Shown here one piece after another: positions 62,450 to 64,000 of a stretch of DNA of 64,000 nt. The stretch lies in assembly GCA_051006995.1 (NCBI GenBank), contig JBPCSQ010000028.1, positions 137,616 to 201,615 on the forward strand. Direction: 5' to 3'. Source of the DNA: JAIQGF01 sp051006995 (GTDB lineage Bacteria; Acidobacteriota; Terriglobia; Terriglobales; Acidobacteriaceae). Position numbers and translations under genes: made by a program. The notes beneath the pieces are model-generated. The model worked only from the letters and a program-made list of their open reading frames with translations. It made no database searches and had not been told where the DNA came from. The stretch's first letter is position 1; each line of letters starts with the position of its first letter.

Positions 62450-63748
62450 CTATTTGTGCTCGATTTCGCCGATATAGAGTTTCAGGCCGACCAGCATGGC
62501 CAGGATGGTGATCAGCGACACGCCCAAGCCCATGCGGCGGTAGTCGCGTTCGTGCATGGCCTTCTCACCGGCCTGGTAGGTCTTGGCGGCGGTTTCCTCC
62601 CCGCTCTTCACGTCGGCTTCGATCTTGGACGGGGTAAAGCTGTGCAGGGTAACGCGCGCCTTGGTCAACTGGTCGCGTGCATCAATCAACTGCAATTGCG
62701 CCTGGCCGACCTCCATGCCGGACTGCTCGGCGCGCTTCAGGATCGCATCCGAGCGCGCGATCGACTGCTCCAGAGTCTTTAACTGCTGGTGCATCTTTCC
62801 CGCGGCGGCGAAGCCGGCGTCTCCTTCGCTGTGGCAATTGGTGCAGACCGCCTGCGCCGTCGTGCCCACCATGGTGTCGCTGGGATGGGTGATTCGGTGA
62901 TTGCTGTGGCAGGTGATGCAACTCGGCAAGCCGGCGGCAGCCCAGGCTTTCTTGTGCGGGCTGGTATCGAACAGTTGCGCCTGGAAAACGTGGCAGGTCG
63001 AGCACACATTCTCCACCGACGCCAGTCCCGGCGGCGCCGCGCCGTGATTGCCGTGACATGTGGTGCAGGTGGGAGCGCTCAGATCGCCGCGGACCGTGAG
63101 CGCCTCGTGATGCACGCTCGCGCTGTAGCCGGCGAACTGGTCGTTCTTGATGTTGTAGGCCTTCATGTACTCGCGGTCGGCGTGGCAGCGGGCGCAGGTC
63201 TGGGCGACGTTCAGCGGGTGGACCTTGGCGCGCGTGTCGGCGACTGGACGAATTCCGTGCACGCCGTGGCAATCAATGCAGACCGCAACCTTGGTGTCGC
63301 CGGTCGCCAGCCGCTTGCCGTGCACGCTGGTCTTGTATTGCGCAAACTGGTCGGTACGCAGCTTGGGGTTGTACTGCCGCATGTACGACCCGTCGGCATG
63401 GCACTTGGCGCAGAGCTCGGGAACCATCTTGCGGTCGATGTGTCCCTTGAAGCCCTTCTTCTTGTCCATGGCGTCCATGCTGGTGGGATCGCCGCCGTGA
63501 CAGCCAGCGCAGGTGAGGCCTTTTGCCGAGTGAATGTCCTGCGCGTACTGCTCCGATGTGATCTTCAGGTTTCCGTCAAGTGCCGAATGGCAATCCAGGC
63601 AAGTGCTTTGTGCCGCCGGCGGCGGTGCGGCGTGCGCGCGGATGGCAAACAGCGCGACCGCCAGCCAGATTGCCACCGCGAGCGCAAGGTGCAGTCGCGA
63701 GCGGGTCTCCTCGCGCTGCTGCATGATGACGTTATGATCGCTGCCCAT
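62450..63748 (-). CDS. Nine-heme c-type cytochrome, membrane-anchored
   Basis: 432 residues. N-terminal helix (LHLALAVAIWLAVALFAIRAHA) acts as signal or anchor. Nine CxxCH motifs are counted (CLDCH, CAGCH, CAKCH, CIDCH, CARCH, CTTCH, CSTCH, CITCH, CTNCH). A ~100-residue helical coiled-coil region and a C-terminal helix (LGVSLITILAMLVGLKLYIG) follow. It should carry electrons in the periplasm. It starts 15 bp after a cytochrome b gene, so it probably serves as the c-type partner of a bc-type complex. Confidence 0.93.
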   Translation of the reverse strand: MGSDHNVIMQQREETRSRLHLALAVAIWLAVALFAIRAHAAPPPAAQSTCLDCHSALDGNLKITSEQYAQDIHSAKGLTCAGCHGGDPTSMDAMDKKKGFKGHIDRKMVPELCAKCHADGSYMRQYNPKLRTDQFAQYKTSVHGKRLATGDTKVAVCIDCHGVHGIRPVADTRAKVHPLNVAQTCARCHADREYMKAYNIKNDQFAGYSASVHHEALTVRGDLSAPTCTTCHGNHGAAPPGLASVENVCSTCHVFQAQLFDTSPHKKAWAAAGLPSCITCHSNHRITHPSDTMVGTTAQAVCTNCHSEGDAGFAAAGKMHQQLKTLEQSIARSDAILKRAEQSGMEVGQAQLQLIDARDQLTKARVTLHSFTPSKIEADVKSGEETAAKTYQAGEKAMHERDYRRMGLGVSLITILAMLVGLKLYIGEIEHK

Positions 63749-63763
63749 CAGAATTCTCCTGCC

Positions 63764-64000
63764 CTACTTGGCCACGTAGCCGTACACCGTCATCGTGCCG
63801 ATGTAGGCCAGGGCGAAGATGCCGAGTCCGGTGATCAGCACGCGTCCCAGGTTCCAGTTGCGGCGTTCCAGGAATGGCAATAACAGCCACACCAGGCCGG
63901 CGGCGCCGAAGCCCAGCACGCCCAGCAGTTCCCCATCCACGAACCAGATTTTGGAGGGAATCATCTTCAGCGTCTGGAACATGAACAGGAAGTACCACTC
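63764..64000 (-). CDS. Cytochrome b/b6 C-terminal domain protein (5' partial)
   Basis: The frame runs off the right edge. The visible 78 residues begin EWYFLFMFQTLKMIP, matching the PEWYFL motif of cytochrome b6 subunit IV and cytochrome b, followed by two hydrophobic helices (LLGVLGFGAAGLVWLLLPFL and VLITGLGIFALAYIGTMTVYG). It is the end of a quinol-oxidising cytochrome b gene or its subunit IV part. The multiheme cytochrome follows it. Confidence 0.85.
   Translation of the reverse strand, partial: EWYFLFMFQTLKMIPSKIWFVDGELLGVLGFGAAGLVWLLLPFLERRNWNLGRVLITGLGIFALAYIGTMTVYGYVAK

Noticed and set aside
62789..63883. Plus-strand frame opposite the multiheme cytochrome
   Set aside because: The minus strand holds nine CxxCH motifs; the antisense frame has none of its own features.

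Overview
This is a high-GC bacterial chromosome segment of about 55 tightly packed genes. It has no rRNA or tRNA genes, phage, insertion sequence or CRISPR array that I can see. The gene content suggests an aerobic soil-type Acidobacteriota (class Terriglobia or near it); this is inference, no marker gene is present. Pointers are orphan FtsX/MacB-like permeases, a Ser/Thr kinase with TolB-like and TPR domains, an anti-sigma factor fused to a BNR-like sensor, an exported VPS10/BNR protein, a form II CO-dehydrogenase-like Mo-hydroxylase, and a multiheme cytochrome next to a cytochrome b gene.

Layout. 1-13.5 kb: end of a hybrid histidine kinase, a giant FAD/Fe-S oxidoreductase, an enolase-superfamily enzyme, a DUF1275 membrane protein behind a palindromic operator, an SDR/amylo-alpha-1,6-glucosidase pair and two orphan FtsX permeases. 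13.6-25.7 kb: Ser/Thr kinase, M1 aminopeptidase, OsmC-like selenoprotein, a Moco-oxidoreductase/cytochrome b pair, APC permease and PIG-L deacetylase. 25.8-32.1 kb: hisIGDCBHFA as one run of overlapping genes, preceded by a promoter, a seven-His leader peptide and an attenuator. 32.2-42.3 kb: sigma/anti-sigma pair, ARPP-1-like protein, PhhB, LON-domain protein, a CUAEP-tail radical SAM selenoprotein, msrPQ and an ABC exporter. 42.8-53.2 kb: ion channel, ChrB/MFS pair, Mo-hydroxylase operon with an acyl-CoA ligase, DUF2252. 53.2-58.7 kb: leuABCD with a divergent LysR gene. 58.7-64 kb: PilZ protein, BNR protein, nine-heme cytochrome c and the end of a cytochrome b gene.

The main discovery is two genes that only make sense if an in-frame TGA is read as selenocysteine. 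One is an OsmC-family thiol peroxidase in which TGA replaces the peroxidatic cysteine and the resolving Cys is kept. The other is a radical SAM protein whose frame continues past TGA to give the C-terminal CUAEP motif. Both TGAs are followed at the expected distance by a hairpin that fits a bacterial SECIS. A standard gene caller would split the first and truncate the second. The second discovery is a his-operon transcription attenuator with promoter, near-leaderless His-rich leader peptide, terminator and a competing antiterminator pairing, all visible in 150 bp.

Together the genes describe an amino-acid prototroph (His, Leu) with several membrane redox systems (MsrPQ, a second Moco/cytochrome b pair, a bc-type complex with a multiheme c) and thiol/selenol peroxide defence.
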